From positions 7,218,903-7,282,902 of the forward strand of contig NC_072450.1 in the NCBI RefSeq assembly GCF_027596085.1: a DNA stretch of 64,000 bases, in the 5' to 3' direction. Under the pieces are notes generated by a model. The model had not been told where the DNA came from. It did no database searches and was given only the letters and a program-made list of their open reading frames with translations. The DNA comes from Anoplopoma fimbria. Taxonomy: Eukaryota > Chordata > Actinopteri > Perciformes > Anoplopomatidae. Each line of letters begins with the position of its first letter. Within the stretch, counting starts at the first letter, position 1. The translations under genes were made by a program, and so were the position numbers. Below, one piece after another: positions 1 through 11,740 of this stretch.

Positions 1-1175
1 GATCGATTATCTGCAAAATTGTATAGGCTGTATATTAAATGCAAAGAATAATTAAAGACCATCAGGTGATGTTCATTGGTGCTAACCTTTGACCACATCA
101 TCTAGCCTCATGCAGTGACAGTAGATTTGGTCCAGGGTTCCCGAACATTTTAAGAAGACAAATTGGTTGCAGTAAATAGGAATAGGGACTTTAGTTTCTA
201 GCTTACTTCCTGAGATTAGTTCCTCTGGTTTCACAGTTCCTGTATTGTTTTGGTCAAAAAACCAAGCTGATGAACATAGTGGAGCATTCAGTGCAAGATA
301 CATTTCTTAAGAGTTGGTGAAGATAAAAAAAACAGAGCTAAACGGAGAGTGAATATTGAACGCCACATTCACCAGGTGTCCAGAAACACGACTTCAAATG
401 AATGATAATGTTGTTCCGTAACTGCTGGATGTGTAAATAAACAAATGTTTGCTCACAAGTTTGCCATTTCAACTTAATAGTATATTATAGTTAATTAGTA
501 GTGTGATCACAGCTTCTTTCCACTGCCAGCAGGTGTCCAAAAAAAGATTGCAGGTATAAAATAAATGAAATGCCTATGTTTGAAAAGACACTTGGCAGCC
601 ACAGGTGTTCACTATGTTCATATATACATGTTCCAATAGACCCAGACTAGACCCACACTGGGTCACTGTGACACATTGAATAGTTATCGTTAGCTCAATC
701 AGACCTGGACACGCATGCATATTGCAGACAGGACACCAATGCAACACTGAACAGATGATATATCTTCCTGCATATTCTGCTTTGAATAATAACTAGGAGG
801 TTTTTTACGTGGATCAGAAAAAAAACAAATCAGCTGCTGCATCTGTTTTGCGGTTGTATAAGAAGCATTATGTCAACACCTTTCATATTGAAGCGTTACA
901 ACCAAGGTCACCACGCTCTCTATGCACGTAGTCATACTCGCACTCATGTCCACAGATTCCTGGAAATTAAAAAGAGTTGCTGAGCCAGCTTAAGATCAAT
1001 ACGTAACCCGAGTGGAGTAATCACTTGTTGTGGAAATGATGCAATCTGCCGGGCTAATCTTCCAAAACAGTGAAATCATTGTCATGCAGTCACAAAAAAA
1101 AAAAAAAAAAAAAAAAAAAAACACAAAAACAAACACAGAGAGGATGAGGAGAAGCGAACAGATCTGTGACCTTAC
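1..1175. other. csnk1g1 intron, no exon recognised
   Basis: AT-rich sequence downstream of the third coding exon. I looked for the next kinase exon ([20 protein letters not shown]) on the minus strand and did not find it, so it lies beyond base 1. The only notable feature is a run of about 31 A residues at 1092-1122. Confidence 0.6.
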
Positions 1176-1245
1176 CTGTGGTTCCCAGTGTTTTGTAGAA
1201 CCGGTACTCTAAATGCAACTGTGGTGCCCTCGACTTCACTGGTTC
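1176..1245 (-). CDS. csnk1g1: csnk1g1 third coding exon
   Basis: A 70-bp exon between acceptor ...TGTACAG and donor GTAAGG. It enters in phase 0 and leaves in phase 1, encoding [18 protein letters not shown] followed by TLGTTG. This is the kinase N-lobe of CK1 gamma. The human gamma proteins have QLG or QLS in place of TLG. It is the last csnk1g1 exon inside the window. Confidence 0.88.
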
Positions 1246-4200
1246 CTGTACAGTGGACACATTAAAACCAGCACTCAGTTAATGACAAGAACCTCAAAGA
1301 TGGAGTAAAACAGTGAAGAGAATGAAAACAACCACAACTGAATTGTACTGCTGTGTGACATCGGTATAGCAAAATTGAAAAAAAGGTTCATTTTGATGAC
1401 TTATCTTGCACTTAAGACATAAGGAACCAGGAAAACCCTCTCGTCTACCAAACTATCACGATCGGCCAAAACATAGTCAGAGATGTGGATTTGGGAGTCA
1501 GTTCTGCACAAACATCACCAGCAGCCATTTCTTCTACCAAAACCTCAAACATGTAAATGACATCCTGTCACCTGGGATTAAAAAACGTGTCCGTCCTCCT
1601 TCATAAACTCTGTTAGAGGAGATGGCGGACCCCTCCATTATCTGAGTCATCCTAAAACGTTACCATCAGTCCACATTTTGCAGGTTTCATCCAAGCTACT
1701 TCTGAGCTCAAACACAAGTCTTTCCCTATAATCATGGGAAAATCATTTCTTGATAAACTGAGTATGAAAAGATACAGCATGCTCAAATATGCACCCAAAG
1801 TCTGAAATTTCTCCCCAGGTCACTGAAGTTTTGAAACTCAACACATATTTATTGAAACATTTCTCAATTGTATCAAATCACTACATCAGTGTCCAAACAC
1901 CGTACAGTATTATGAACAGCTGAGAACTATTTGGTTTAGCAAACTTAATACTTTCGTATTGTTATATTGTATTTACAACTCTCTAGTGAAACAATAATAA
2001 AAGCATGAGTCAGGGGTCATGATTTCCAGTCCAGCAGCCACTGGAAAGACAAACCTCGCCAACCACCACCCTGTGACACCCGAGCACATCCTGAGAGTCA
2101 GATTTCTGGAAATCCACTGCAAGTAGCAATGAGGAACATGCAATTTGTGTCTACTTGAAGCGTAATAACAGCTTCCCTGTCTGAACACAGCACTGACATG
2201 ATATAATTTCAGTATCAATTTAGATGCATCACAAAAATAAAGAACAAAAAGTGCTTCACTATATATATATATCTCTTTGTAACTGTATTCAATTCATCTT
2301 TTTGAAAGAGGTTCTCGTATCAGCAGAGGAAAGGAAATCAAGCAGAGAGACAAAGTGTTCACTTACCAGTTTAATAGCTACATACTCGTTGGTGTAGAGA
2401 TTTTTACCTGAAATAAGACAAAGATGGCTTTTAAAAAATGAAGTACAGCACTTATACTAAGTTGACAGGTACACCTAACCGAAGATAATGCGTTCTAATA
2501 CTACAGCCCTAAAAATGGTTTTGTCATGGAAGTTATAATGTTCAGTTTTTATCTAACTGTTGTTAAGAGGTTGGACCCTTAAAAAGATGGACCTTCCATT
2601 GACAGCCGTAGGAAGTTGTTGTTTGAATGATCCGGTTTAAAATGATCAAACATAAAAACAAAACTATAAGCACCTTTGCAGTCATGTAAATGGGGGTGGA
2701 CAACATAATATATTAAATTAAAACTGAACAATGTATTACTATCATATTAAGTCACATTAGTTTATGTTACTTGTACCTTATAATGACTGTGTGTAACTAC
2801 AATGTTTAAGAACAGACATAAAGCCTTTCATATTCGCTCAGTTATTCTGTTTATGTATTGAAACATTTAACACAAGATTTAAACTCAACTCACCGAGCTT
2901 CAATTCACCAAAGTTTCCACATCCGATCTTCTTGCCAACACGAAAGTTTGGCCCCACCATGAGAACCCCAGAGGAGCTGGAGGAGCCAGATGGTCGTGAC
3001 GAGTGTCCGCTGCGGCTTCCCTGGGAAACTTTAGTGCTCCTGGCCGGCCGCTCCCCGTATTTATCTCTCGGTTGATCCATGGTGTGAGCAGCACAGGTCA
3101 GCGGGAGCCTGGAGGGATGTACAAAAAGGCCTCCTGGGCCGGGCCCACCACAGCCACAGCCCTGGTCACTGGCAGTGCCTGGATGGCACGGTCACTCTCA
3201 TGAGACTAAACCTGGCAGAGCTAACCGGAACAGCCTCCCCCGTCCTCACCCTGCCGCCTCTAACAGATGTTGGACAGGCTGATGACTGGCCTTAACATTT
3301 GTCACAGGAAGGAGAAGGTGGAAGACCTGGAACAAACACAAAGAGAAAATACATTAACTTCCCACTGAGAGAGTCAAATGGAACATGGTGGTGTGGCTCT
3401 AAGGATATCTCTCATGTTTATCTGATAAATCCCAGCAAATTGGGTTTGAATTGGGTTTAAAAACACAACTACAAAATGTAGGCTGAGCTTTTCCAGTGAG
3501 CTTCTTCTTTAACAATAAGGTTGGTGTACCAATATCTTGTAGGCTATTATAAGCATAAAAACACTATCCACAAAATGATTAGACTCAAAATAATACACTG
3601 GCAAATTGAAAACACTGTCAATTTACATTTTTAGACATTTTAGAAACTTTAATAAAAAAAAAAAAAAGCATGCCTCCTTGCCTCAAGAAGTGAAGAAACG
3701 CAACACAATAAAAGCAAAATACACCAGAAATTGGATTTAAAAAATATTCAATAATGATCCAGTGCCTTGGTTGAGGTTAATGGCAGGAGCGAGGTGTATA
3801 TATATTTGGTCATTTAATTGTCACTACTTTTAATATGATGTGAATAGAGGTGCAGTAAAATCTGAAAAAAAAAGCTGCACATCTCAGCAGAATTCAGATG
3901 GGAGGCACAAAATGCAAAATGTTTCCAGTGTCAAAATTAATAAATCAGGACCATGTTTGCAGTTACCAGTAACTTTAGTGTTCCAAAAAGATTTTAACAC
4001 TTCAAATCACGTTTTACGAAATTTAACATCACCAGTTCAACTCACATTTGAAGGTCATGACTCGTATAAACGCTCACTGTTCACGAGGAGACGGAGCTAA
4101 ATGAGGACAAGACTGGCTTACTGTAAAAGTGCTGCTGAGCCAAAGAGATAGTCATCAAGTCCCAGTGGTCACAGAAAACACCAGTAAATAGTTGGAGCAT

Positions 4201-7200
4201 CAACACAAAACCCTGAAGTCATAGTTTGTGATCATGAAGGCATCTGGTACTCTCCACCACCCACAGCTAAAGCCTGGCAGACAGTGTCAGCGGGGAATAT
4301 TATGTAAACAATTATATAAAGCTACGTCTGCTAGCAGAGGCACCGTAGCTTAACTTGATGGACACAGATCGGATTTCATCAGGTACTCAGAATTATAATT
4401 TTGGGTTCAACATAACTCCTTCTACCACGGGCAAGAATTATGCAGATATCAAACTATGCGACGATAAAATATAAAGGCAGTTTGGTGAATGACATGATAA
4501 CACTAAGAAAAAAAAGACATATGATGTTTATCAACTCCAGGCCTCTTTGGGGACTTCCTGTTCTGTTAATCATTTTCAGCAAGTTAACATCTTAAAGCAA
4601 ACTGCAGGAAAAAGTTGCCAGTAAATCAGGCAGATATCTAGTTAAATTACTTATATACCCCCCCCAAAAAGTACTGCTTCCCATTAAAAACAGTTTTTGT
4701 CTGCTTTCAATATAAAAAAAACACAACAGCCACTAATGTTTTCATGACAATGCTGTGATTCCCGAGCATGGAAAGGCTGCTGCTGAGAAGTATTTGTGTG
4801 TGGGCTTCCGGATGACTCATGCTCAGTATTGCCTGCACAGATCTCACCATCAAAGACAGCTAGTTTGCTCTCAAGGGCAACTGCGCACTGTTGCTATTAC
4901 ATAAAAGCATGAACGGAACAACATGGCTATAAAAACAGGTTTGCGGCATCTACAAATGGCGAAGCTGTAACAGTTTCCATTGTGCAGATAATAATTTGTA
5001 GACCACTCCGGTTCCAGGGTGCAGCAGCGTTTAGATTAGCTCGGCGAGGTGTTTCTGCTGATTGAAGACCGTCTGCAGGATAATAAACACGCGCTCACCT
5101 CCCAGGCTGAGACACCACGTCACAGTAAACTACAGAATTAAACCTGGCCTTGTAATACTGCTAAACACAGCTTTGTTTATTACAAGTTACTACTAAAATA
5201 ATAAGATGCAATAAGACTGTATGTTTAACTTTATTTCAGAGTGGGTTTTAGTTTTTAGGGAGAGATGCTTGGTTGATTCTGACTGGTCAGCAGACACTGA
5301 GGTGTCACATTGTCACTTGTTATTGTGTAAATCTAGGCAAATCAAATGTTTCATAACTGTACTGATTTCCACAATAATGACTCTAAAATCTATGGTATAT
5401 TCAGATCTTATTTTCGATGATAATGCAACACACAAGACTGACACAAGGCCAGTTTTAAGTCCTTCACGTTTTTATCCACTTCATTTGGAGCAATATATAT
5501 CTAAACTTTACTTTAAAAGGTGTCTTTAAAAAGGTAGAATTCTGAGTATAAGAACATTACATTATAAAAAATTTCACTCAACTGAGTGTAGTTTCTTTGG
5601 CTGTTTCATGCATTTGTAGATTGTATGACTAGTAAGATAACCACAGCCACGTTGCAATTTCAACATGTCCAGACATGCCTTAAAGGAGGATTAGGACGGG
5701 GAAATAAACATTAAAGAGGGACAAGAACTTAACTCATACTGGCCTATATATATAGCAGTAAACTACACTTAATGAAGGCAGCAAAACATCCACAACCTTT
5801 AATTACAAAAGGCGTATCACACTATATGCTGTAATGAGCCCCTTGGTTTTATTTATCTCCCTATGCATCATTTCCTCTGGCTATTGACACACACATTTCA
5901 TGTGCTATGCGTTTATTATGAAATATATGTAAGGTTATTGAAAAAAGCTGAGCTAAAGCAAGTCATAAAGAAGGTCATAACAAAATCGTCTTTTATTTAG
6001 CAGGCAGGGCGGTGGACAAAGTCACATCTACAGCTGTAAAATGTAAAGCAATCCACTATTATAGCCCCGCAATATTTAATGCATTTTGTAAATATAACAT
6101 TTTGGATGAAACTGTGCAACTCTACATTATTATTAAAAAGGACATTAAGTGGCAGTGTTGTTGTGGTGGATTGCATTCTTTTAGAGGATGCCCACGTAGA
6201 TTTGTTCACTTTGTGAGTATAGTGGACCTATAAGATAAATGTTAATTCACATAAATCAACCGCCTAATTAATAAAGAAGAACAGGCTATCCATCGGACGG
6301 GTAAAGCGTTCTGTGGTCTTTGCAAATTTGGATTTGATGCAACGTGGGGAATCCCCCGCCCTTAATCCCTGAGGAGGCGCCATGTCTCCTGATAAAAGAG
6401 GATGTGTTTGAGGAAACACACCTTTCGGCCTCCTATAAAAGTTATTTTGCTTCTCAGCAGGTGAAGACATGAAAGGATTTCATCAATACAGATCCCATTA
6501 CAGATTTAGCTTCTTAACCCTTTTCTTTCCAATTTGTTGAGCAATTCTTTTTTGACAGCATGCATTGTTAACAAATACTTAATTATATGTTGGTTTTGCC
6601 AGACTTGCTTGAAATCTGTTCTGCAAATGTGGCATTTTACATTCACTCAGTTTGGTAAAAAATCTGTGCATATATCAAAAAAAACAAAAACTTTCCTTAT
6701 ATGGTTAAGATACCACTTTAAAAAACCCTTGTGTAAGCAATGTGCATGCCCTAATAAAAGGAAATGATATTGTCAGAGCTGCATGACTACCAGGAATCAA
6801 AACGATTCAGAAACAGTCTTAAATGAGAATTGATTCTTGATTCACATCCCTCTCTTTCTCCAGGTTAGATAACCAGCTAAATTTGGGCTGTTGGAGAAAT
6901 GCTGAGGTCTTTGCTGAAGTTTTTTGAATGTCATAGTCGAGTTTCAAAGTGGAAACTTCAGCTGGGACGTACAGGACTTGATTAAGCTGTAAAAGTGGCT
7001 GCCTGTTTGATGATGGTAAAGATTTATGATGGTACCGCCTGATGTTTGATAAAGTGCTCATTTGCATTAAGGCATTTAATTATCCAGCTTGGCCTTCTTG
7101 GGTGCTCAAGTAATTGTAACATCATTAAGTGCATTGATTAATGAACCTATTTAACTTTAAATGTAAGACATGGTTTACACTCCTTCACTTCACTCATTTT

Positions 7201-9850
7201 GCACTCATAATTGAAGTGATGAGCTAACCCCACCGTGCTTAAGTGGCCACAAACAACAACTAAAATCCATACAATAATACAACCGCATATATTTAACAAT
7301 AAACACACTGTTCAAGTAAAGCTGCTTTTCTCCAACATGAGGATATCCCACTGCTTTACGCCCATAAATAAAACTCATTCTGCATGAACAGGAAATGTGT
7401 CATATTACTGACGTTGCGCACTAAATTGAGCAGTCGTGACTACGATCAATAAATTCTGCTGATCTCACGGCCGTGTCACATCACCAACATTCTTTCAGCT
7501 GAAAACATGCATCAGCTTATTTTACGTTGTAGTCTCACTGGAAATAATGAGGCGGGGATTTCGGTGTTTATGGAAATATATAAAAGAAGGTATCACGACA
7601 GTCTTGTTTTCACAGAGCTGTAACTCACAATATCCCTGTGTGATGTGGAGAACGCATCAAAACAGACACATAAACTGTTTACTGTCTAATCACTGGCACA
7701 GAGCCAAACAGAAGGCCTGACTGGAGAAAAGAGGCAAAAGGGTTTTTTTCTCCAATGATGCCGGTTATCAAAAACTAAACATTTCACGAGTTCAAGAAAG
7801 TTGATGTAATTGGTTAATTGCTGGTTTTCAAATCCAGCACTATTCACTGGTAGATTTCTTTCAGTAACGCTCTAATGTTGCTTTTAAAAATGTATTTAAA
7901 ACCTTGATTACAGTCCATAAATATGCCTGTCAAAATATCTGGAGAATACTGAAAGGCTTCTAGCTGATTAGCATCTATTAAAAGTGACTTATCTGTTGAC
8001 ATCTTTTCATTTTTACTGAAACATAAAGACTCTGAGTGGAGTGATTAACCTTCAGTGGAAAAGATCAGCCTGAGAGGGGGGTCTGCCAATAGTGCAGACT
8101 CCTACTGTGGCAGTGCCAGCTAACAGCTGCCTCTCTCTCCCCTTAAAGTGGTTGAACTGGTGGGAATTCAGATTATCCACAGTATTCTCTCTCTATGGAT
8201 ACATAGAGAACAATAAATATGTATGCATACATGGCTGCTGTGTGCACCCACATCCAAGACGATGATCTAATTTTTCCACTTAAGATGTTTATCTTAAAAA
8301 ATACTACAAATATTGCATGATCAGCAGAAGTATGTCTTTTGTTTTGTAGAGAAACCTCACAGCTCGCTTGGACTCTACTGATGTAGTTTACATTGTGTAG
8401 TAATTAACTGCACGTACGGTACCAGTCAAAAGTTTGGACACACCTTCTCATTCAATGGTTTTTCTTTCTTTCTTTTTTCTACCTTGTAGATTAATATTGA
8501 AGACATCCAAACTATGAAGGAACACATATGGAATTATGTGGTAAACAAACAAATGCTCAACAAACCAGAATATGTTTTATATTTTACATTCTTCAAAGTA
8601 GGTGAATGAGAAGGTGTGTCCAAACGTTTCACTGGTGCTGTACGGTGAAGGACGAACCATTTACAACATTTGTCAAGTCACTAATAACCTGCAAAATCTC
8701 CCTCAAATGTTCCAAGTACGCATGAGTGAAACACAAATGCTGTATTTCTTAAAATGTGGATTCCTCCAAGTTGAAGCCAGTGAACAGCAAGCTAGTCTAA
8801 GCTTACATTTAGAGACATTTGACTTCATCATGCCTTTTAAATAAACCCCAACACACAGGAAAAAAAAAAGTGTTTTATCGCAGCTTTCCCCTCTCAGTGG
8901 GACTCTTTTATAGGACGCCAACAATAATTAATCATGGATCCACACTGCCCTAATCTGGGTAAAAGCCCAGCTGGTAATATTTCACTAAAATGAACTTCAA
9001 AGTGTTTTTGCTCTGCTCTCTTTAAAGTGTTATTTAGTGGGAAATGAACCCTCCCTGAGCCAATGACTGAACTGGATGCAGAGGAAACAGAATCCTCTAT
9101 TGATTCAATAATAACCCTTCTGTGCAGCTCAGAGAGGACATGTGGATTTAGCAAATGTGCACATTTAATTACTCCAAACTATAAAAAAACAACAACAATC
9201 ACAATAACCTGCAGCAGTCAGCCTGAACACACCTGTGCCCCTGGTCCACAGGAGGCTGATGAGGGGCCTTTGAATGATGGGTCACATCGATTAACTCACC
9301 GTTAGCCAAGCTAGCTCCCCAGCTAGCCAACCAACTAGCCACAAAGCTAACAGCACATAGCCACATGTGTCGTCCCAGTAATCCACACGTTTATTTTTTA
9401 ACACACCATAATATATGTTAAGTGAAGAGACAGTAATTAAAGCACAAACACTCGTGGGTTTGATGCTAACCCCTTAGCTAGTTAGCTAGTTAGCCAGCTA
9501 GCTAGTTAGCTAGCTAGTTAGCTAGCTAGTTAGCTCCTGGCGGCTAGCTGACAGCTGGACGGAGCTAGCTTCGTTAGCATCAAACACAAGCTAACCAAAC
9601 AAGCTAACTATTATCAATCGATCCGCGCACACTCACCTCCGCTGTGATCGGATCCAACACGACCAGGGACCCGGCAGCCCGGAGCTCCGCGGTGGAGGTG
9701 TGTTTGTTCCCCCGGTTGTTAGCTTAAAGCTACTTGTTGTGGGCTGGTGCTTCAGGCTAACGGCGGAGTGTCTCCGCTGCTCGTCAAAGGTTCCAATGAC
9801 CCGGATGTAGAAGCGCGGCCCCGCCCGCTTCACAGGCCACGGACATCCGG
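1176..9850 (-). CDS. csnk1g1: csnk1g1, casein kinase I gamma 1 (5' part of gene, partial)
   Basis: Serine/threonine kinase of the CK1 gamma group, palmitoylated and membrane-associated in vertebrates, known to phosphorylate Wnt co-receptors. Three coding exons are in the window: 2894-3080 (from the ATG), 2367-2407 and 1176-1245. They join in frame to give about 99 residues. The N-terminal tail is Ser-rich ([20 protein letters not shown]), followed by the glycine loop ([14 protein letters not shown]), the ATP-anchoring lysine (EYVAIKLE), and the start of the kinase N-lobe ([12 protein letters not shown]). Non-coding exon 1 is at about 9637-9830. The catalytic loop, C-lobe and cysteine-rich C-terminus lie beyond base 1. 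The gamma class is certain. The gamma-1 call rests on the N-terminal sequence and on snx1 being the neighbour, as in human 15q22. Gamma-2 or gamma-3 is less likely. Confidence 0.88.
2367..2407 (-). CDS. csnk1g1: csnk1g1 second coding exon (41 bp)
   Basis: A small exon bounded by acceptor TTATTTCAG and donor GTAAGT. It enters in phase 1 and leaves in phase 0. Together with the last base of the preceding exon it reads [14 protein letters not shown], including the invariant ATP-binding lysine of the VAIK motif. The residues match the CK1 gamma family exactly. Confidence 0.9.
2894..3326 (-). CDS. csnk1g1: csnk1g1 start exon (5'UTR 3081-3326, coding 2894-3080)
   Basis: The acceptor TTTGTGTTTGTTCCAG precedes 3326. 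The ATG is at 3078-3080 and the donor GTGAGT follows 2894. It encodes [17 protein letters not shown] and continues to the glycine loop, ending in phase 1. The start is fixed by family alignment: CK1 gamma proteins begin with a similar charged, Ser-rich 30-45 residue tail before [11 protein letters not shown]. The 246-nt leader portion of this exon carries two short upstream ORFs. Confidence 0.88.
3166..3298 (-). promoter_or_regulatory. Two upstream ORFs in the csnk1g1 leader
   Basis: Within the 5'UTR portion of the start exon are two complete uORFs ahead of the csnk1g1 ATG. One spans 3260-3298 (12 codons plus stop) and the other 3166-3201 (11 codons plus stop). Both end before the main start. 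Such uORFs commonly lower translation of the main frame. Any effect here is inference and depends on the exon boundary at 3326 being right. Confidence 0.5.
3327..8413. other. csnk1g1 intron 1, distal part
   Basis: About 5 kb of AT-rich intronic sequence between the start exon and the transposon-rich promoter-proximal zone. I see no conserved exon on either strand and no clear structured RNA. Short poly-A and AT runs are present (for example 3653-3667). Confidence 0.5.
8417..8640 (+). mobile_element. Tc1/mariner-like MITE, copy 1
   Basis: A 224-bp non-autonomous element with terminal inverted repeats (CGGTACCAGTCAAAAGTTTG at the left and its imperfect complement at the right), flanked by TA dinucleotides (8415-8416 and 8641-8642). 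It has no transposase. The TIR resembles a Tc1-like family common in teleosts, a family call from memory. It lies in csnk1g1 intron 1, in the same orientation as the copy at 11217. Confidence 0.85.
9471..9535. repeat. (TTAGCTAG)n palindromic tandem repeat
   Basis: About 65 bp of tandem TTAGCTAG/GCTAGCTAG units just inside intron 1 from csnk1g1 exon 1. The unit contains the self-complementary GCTAGC, so either strand could fold back. Related GCTAGC-rich sequence extends on both sides (9301-9350 and 9540-9605). Confidence 0.75.
9637..9830 (-). promoter_or_regulatory. csnk1g1: csnk1g1 non-coding exon 1 and CpG-rich promoter
   Basis: A GC- and CpG-rich block surrounded by AT-rich DNA. A consensus donor (GCGGAG|GTGAGT on the minus strand) sits at 9637/9636. 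It would splice to the acceptor at 3327 as a non-coding first exon. GC-box-like CCCCGCCC occurs around 9820. The transcription start cannot be fixed from sequence, so the right boundary is approximate. Confidence 0.55.
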
Positions 9851-10028
9851 GTCATTAGTGATGCGGGTCTGATGAGTGGCTGAACATCACACCTGGGTTG
9901 TTATATAACACAGTTTATTTTAAAGTGCAATACTATGAATATAATTATTCTGTCTGTATTTATAAGATTATTATTTTATTTTTAGTTATTGTGGGATTTT
10001 TTTTTCTTACTTAATTACTTATTTAACA

Positions 10029-10117
10029 TATATATATATATATATACCTTCTCATTCACATAACATATCATACATAACTATACTTATATATATATCTATA
10101 TATCATACATAACTATA

Positions 10118-10153
<36 letters not shown>

Positions 10154-10234
10154 TGTATGATATATAGATATATATATATACAGTACCAGTCAAAAGTTTG
10201 GACACACCTTCTCATTCACATAACATATCATACA

Positions 10235-10294
<60 letters not shown>

Positions 10295-10500
10295 TATAGT
10301 TATGTATGATATATAGATATATATATATAAGTATAGATATGTATAGATATATAGATACAGTACCAGTCAAAAGTTTGGACACACCTTCTCATTCACATAA
10401 CATATCATACATAACTATAGTTATATATATATATATATATAGTATAGTTAAGTATGATATATAGATATATATATAAGTATATATATGTATAGATATATAG
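10029..10500. repeat. AT-palindrome array with tandem Tc1-like terminal repeats
   Basis: A compound repeat built from the left TIR of the Tc1-like element (starting at 10181 and 10358), followed each time by ACATAACATATCATACATAA, long (TA)n tracts, and then the inverted motif TATAGTTATGTATGATATA. A third unit lacking the TIR starts near 10048. The result is several stacked inverted repeats. It lies in the spacer between snx1 and csnk1g1. Confidence 0.75.
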
Positions 10501-10503
10501 ATA

Positions 10504-10738
10504 CAGTACCAGTCAAAAGTTTGGACACACCTTCTCATTCTCAACTACTTTGAAGAATCTAAAATATAAAACATATTCTGGTTTGTTGAGCATTTGTTTG
10601 TTTACCACATAATTCCATATGTGTTCCTTCATAGTTTGGATGTCTTCAATATTAATCTACAATGTAGAAAAAAATAAAAATAAAAATAAATAAAAACCAT
10701 TGAATGAGAAGGTGTGTCCAAACTTTTGACCGGTACTG
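10504..10738 (-). mobile_element. Tc1/mariner-like MITE, copy 2 (inverted)
   Basis: A 235-bp element of the same family as 8417-8640 but in the opposite orientation. TIRs are CAGTACCAGTCAAAAGTTTG at the left and its near-complement at the right, with flanking TA on both sides. There is no coding capacity. It closes the AT-palindrome array. Confidence 0.87.
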
Positions 10739-10740
10739 TA

Positions 10741-11110
10741 CTTGTTTTTTTTCTTTCTACTATGTACCTTGTTTGCACTATATCTATGCTGCTGTAATCC
10801 TGTAAATTTCCCCACTGCGGGACTAATAAAATGATTATTTTATTTTATCTTATCTTAGACCTCATTACACTAAAAACCTCTGCAATACAATCGTTATAAT
10901 AGTTTCTGTCTGTATATATAATATTTCAGTTACTGTGGATTCTTTACTGTTTTTTACTGCTTTTTTATTGCTCATTTGCTTATTTATAATACTTATTTTT
11001 GATCTTGTTTTTTTTACTATGTCTCTTGTTTGCACTATCCTCTATGCTGCTGTAATCCTGTACATTTCCCCGCTGCGGGACTAATAAAGGATTATCTTAT
11101 CTTATCTTAA
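10741..11110 (+). mobile_element. Two LINE-type 3' tails with (TCTTA)n ends
   Basis: Two related segments (about 10760-10857 and 11000-11110) share TGCTGTAATCCTGTAAATTT then CCCC(A/G)CTGCGGGACTAATAAA and end in TTATCTTATCTTA repeats. This is the look of a 3'-truncated non-LTR retrotransposon end with a short tandem tail, reminiscent of Rex1/Babar-type elements. The family assignment is from memory and uncertain. Confidence 0.6.
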
Positions 11111-11216
11111 AGTATTGTTTTTCTGTAATAAAGAATATAAATTGGATAATTGTTTTCTTATTTCTTTACCATAGTATATTCCAACAATACTTTTTCAAAT
11201 AAATATAATTAAATTA

Positions 11217-11442
11217 CAGTACCAGTCAAAAGTTTGGACACACCTTCTCATTCAATGGTTTTTCTTTATTTTTATTTTTTCTACATTGTAGATTAATATT
11301 GAAGACATCCAAACTATGAAGGAACACATATGGAATTATGTGGTAAACAAACAAATGCTCAACAAACCAGAATATGTTTTATATTTTAGATTCTTCAAAG
11401 TAGTTGAATGAGAAGGTGTTTCCAAACTTTTAACTGGTACTG
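11217..11442 (+). mobile_element. Tc1/mariner-like MITE, copy 3
   Basis: A 226-bp element with both TIRs and flanking TA (11215-11216 and 11443-11444). Its internal sequence is nearly identical to the copies at 8417 and 10504. It is non-autonomous. An orphan left TIR of the same family follows at 11472-11500, running into (TA)n. Confidence 0.87.
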
Positions 11443-11471
11443 TATATATATATATATACTTATTTAAAATA

Positions 11472-11620
11472 CAGTACCAGTCAAAAGTTTGGACACACTA
11501 TATATCTATACATATATCTATACATATATATACTATTTTTATATATATATATATATCTATATCTATATATATACATATATCTCTATATCTATACTTATAT
11601 ATATCTATATATATAATATG
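11472..11620. repeat. Orphan Tc1-like TIR and AT/(TATC) tract
   Basis: A left TIR without a body (about 28 bp), followed by roughly 120 bp of TATATA and TATC repeats. It resembles the array at 10029-10500 and suggests repeated duplication of element ends into AT microsatellite. Confidence 0.65.
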
Positions 11621-11649
11621 TCTGGTGTTGGAAAGTCCAAGAACTCAGT

Positions 11650-11740
11650 TAAAAGAATGAATCAGCAGAATCAGATCGATTTATTGCCAAATTTTTTTCA
11701 TACAAACTATTTGCTTTGGTGTATTGTTGCATAGAGAAGT
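11650..11740 (-). mobile_element. LINE 3'-end fragment, reversed
   Basis: The stretch AATCAGCAGAATCAGATCGA followed by TTTATTGCCAAATT and a TTTGCTTTGGTG block resembles the reverse complement of a common fish LINE 3' end, where the tail reads as AATAAA plus GATTCTG-type repeats. The copy is short and diverged. Superfamily is uncertain. Confidence 0.4.

Noticed and set aside
82..303. Possible further csnk1g1 exon
   Set aside because: The encoded peptide (MYLALNAPLCSSAWFFDQNN...) does not resemble the expected [20 protein letters not shown] kinase segment in any frame and has no matching splice sites.
8417..11500. Autonomous Tc1 transposase gene
   Set aside because: All elements of the family here are under 240 bp. 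No DDE transposase frame or fragment is readable between the TIRs.
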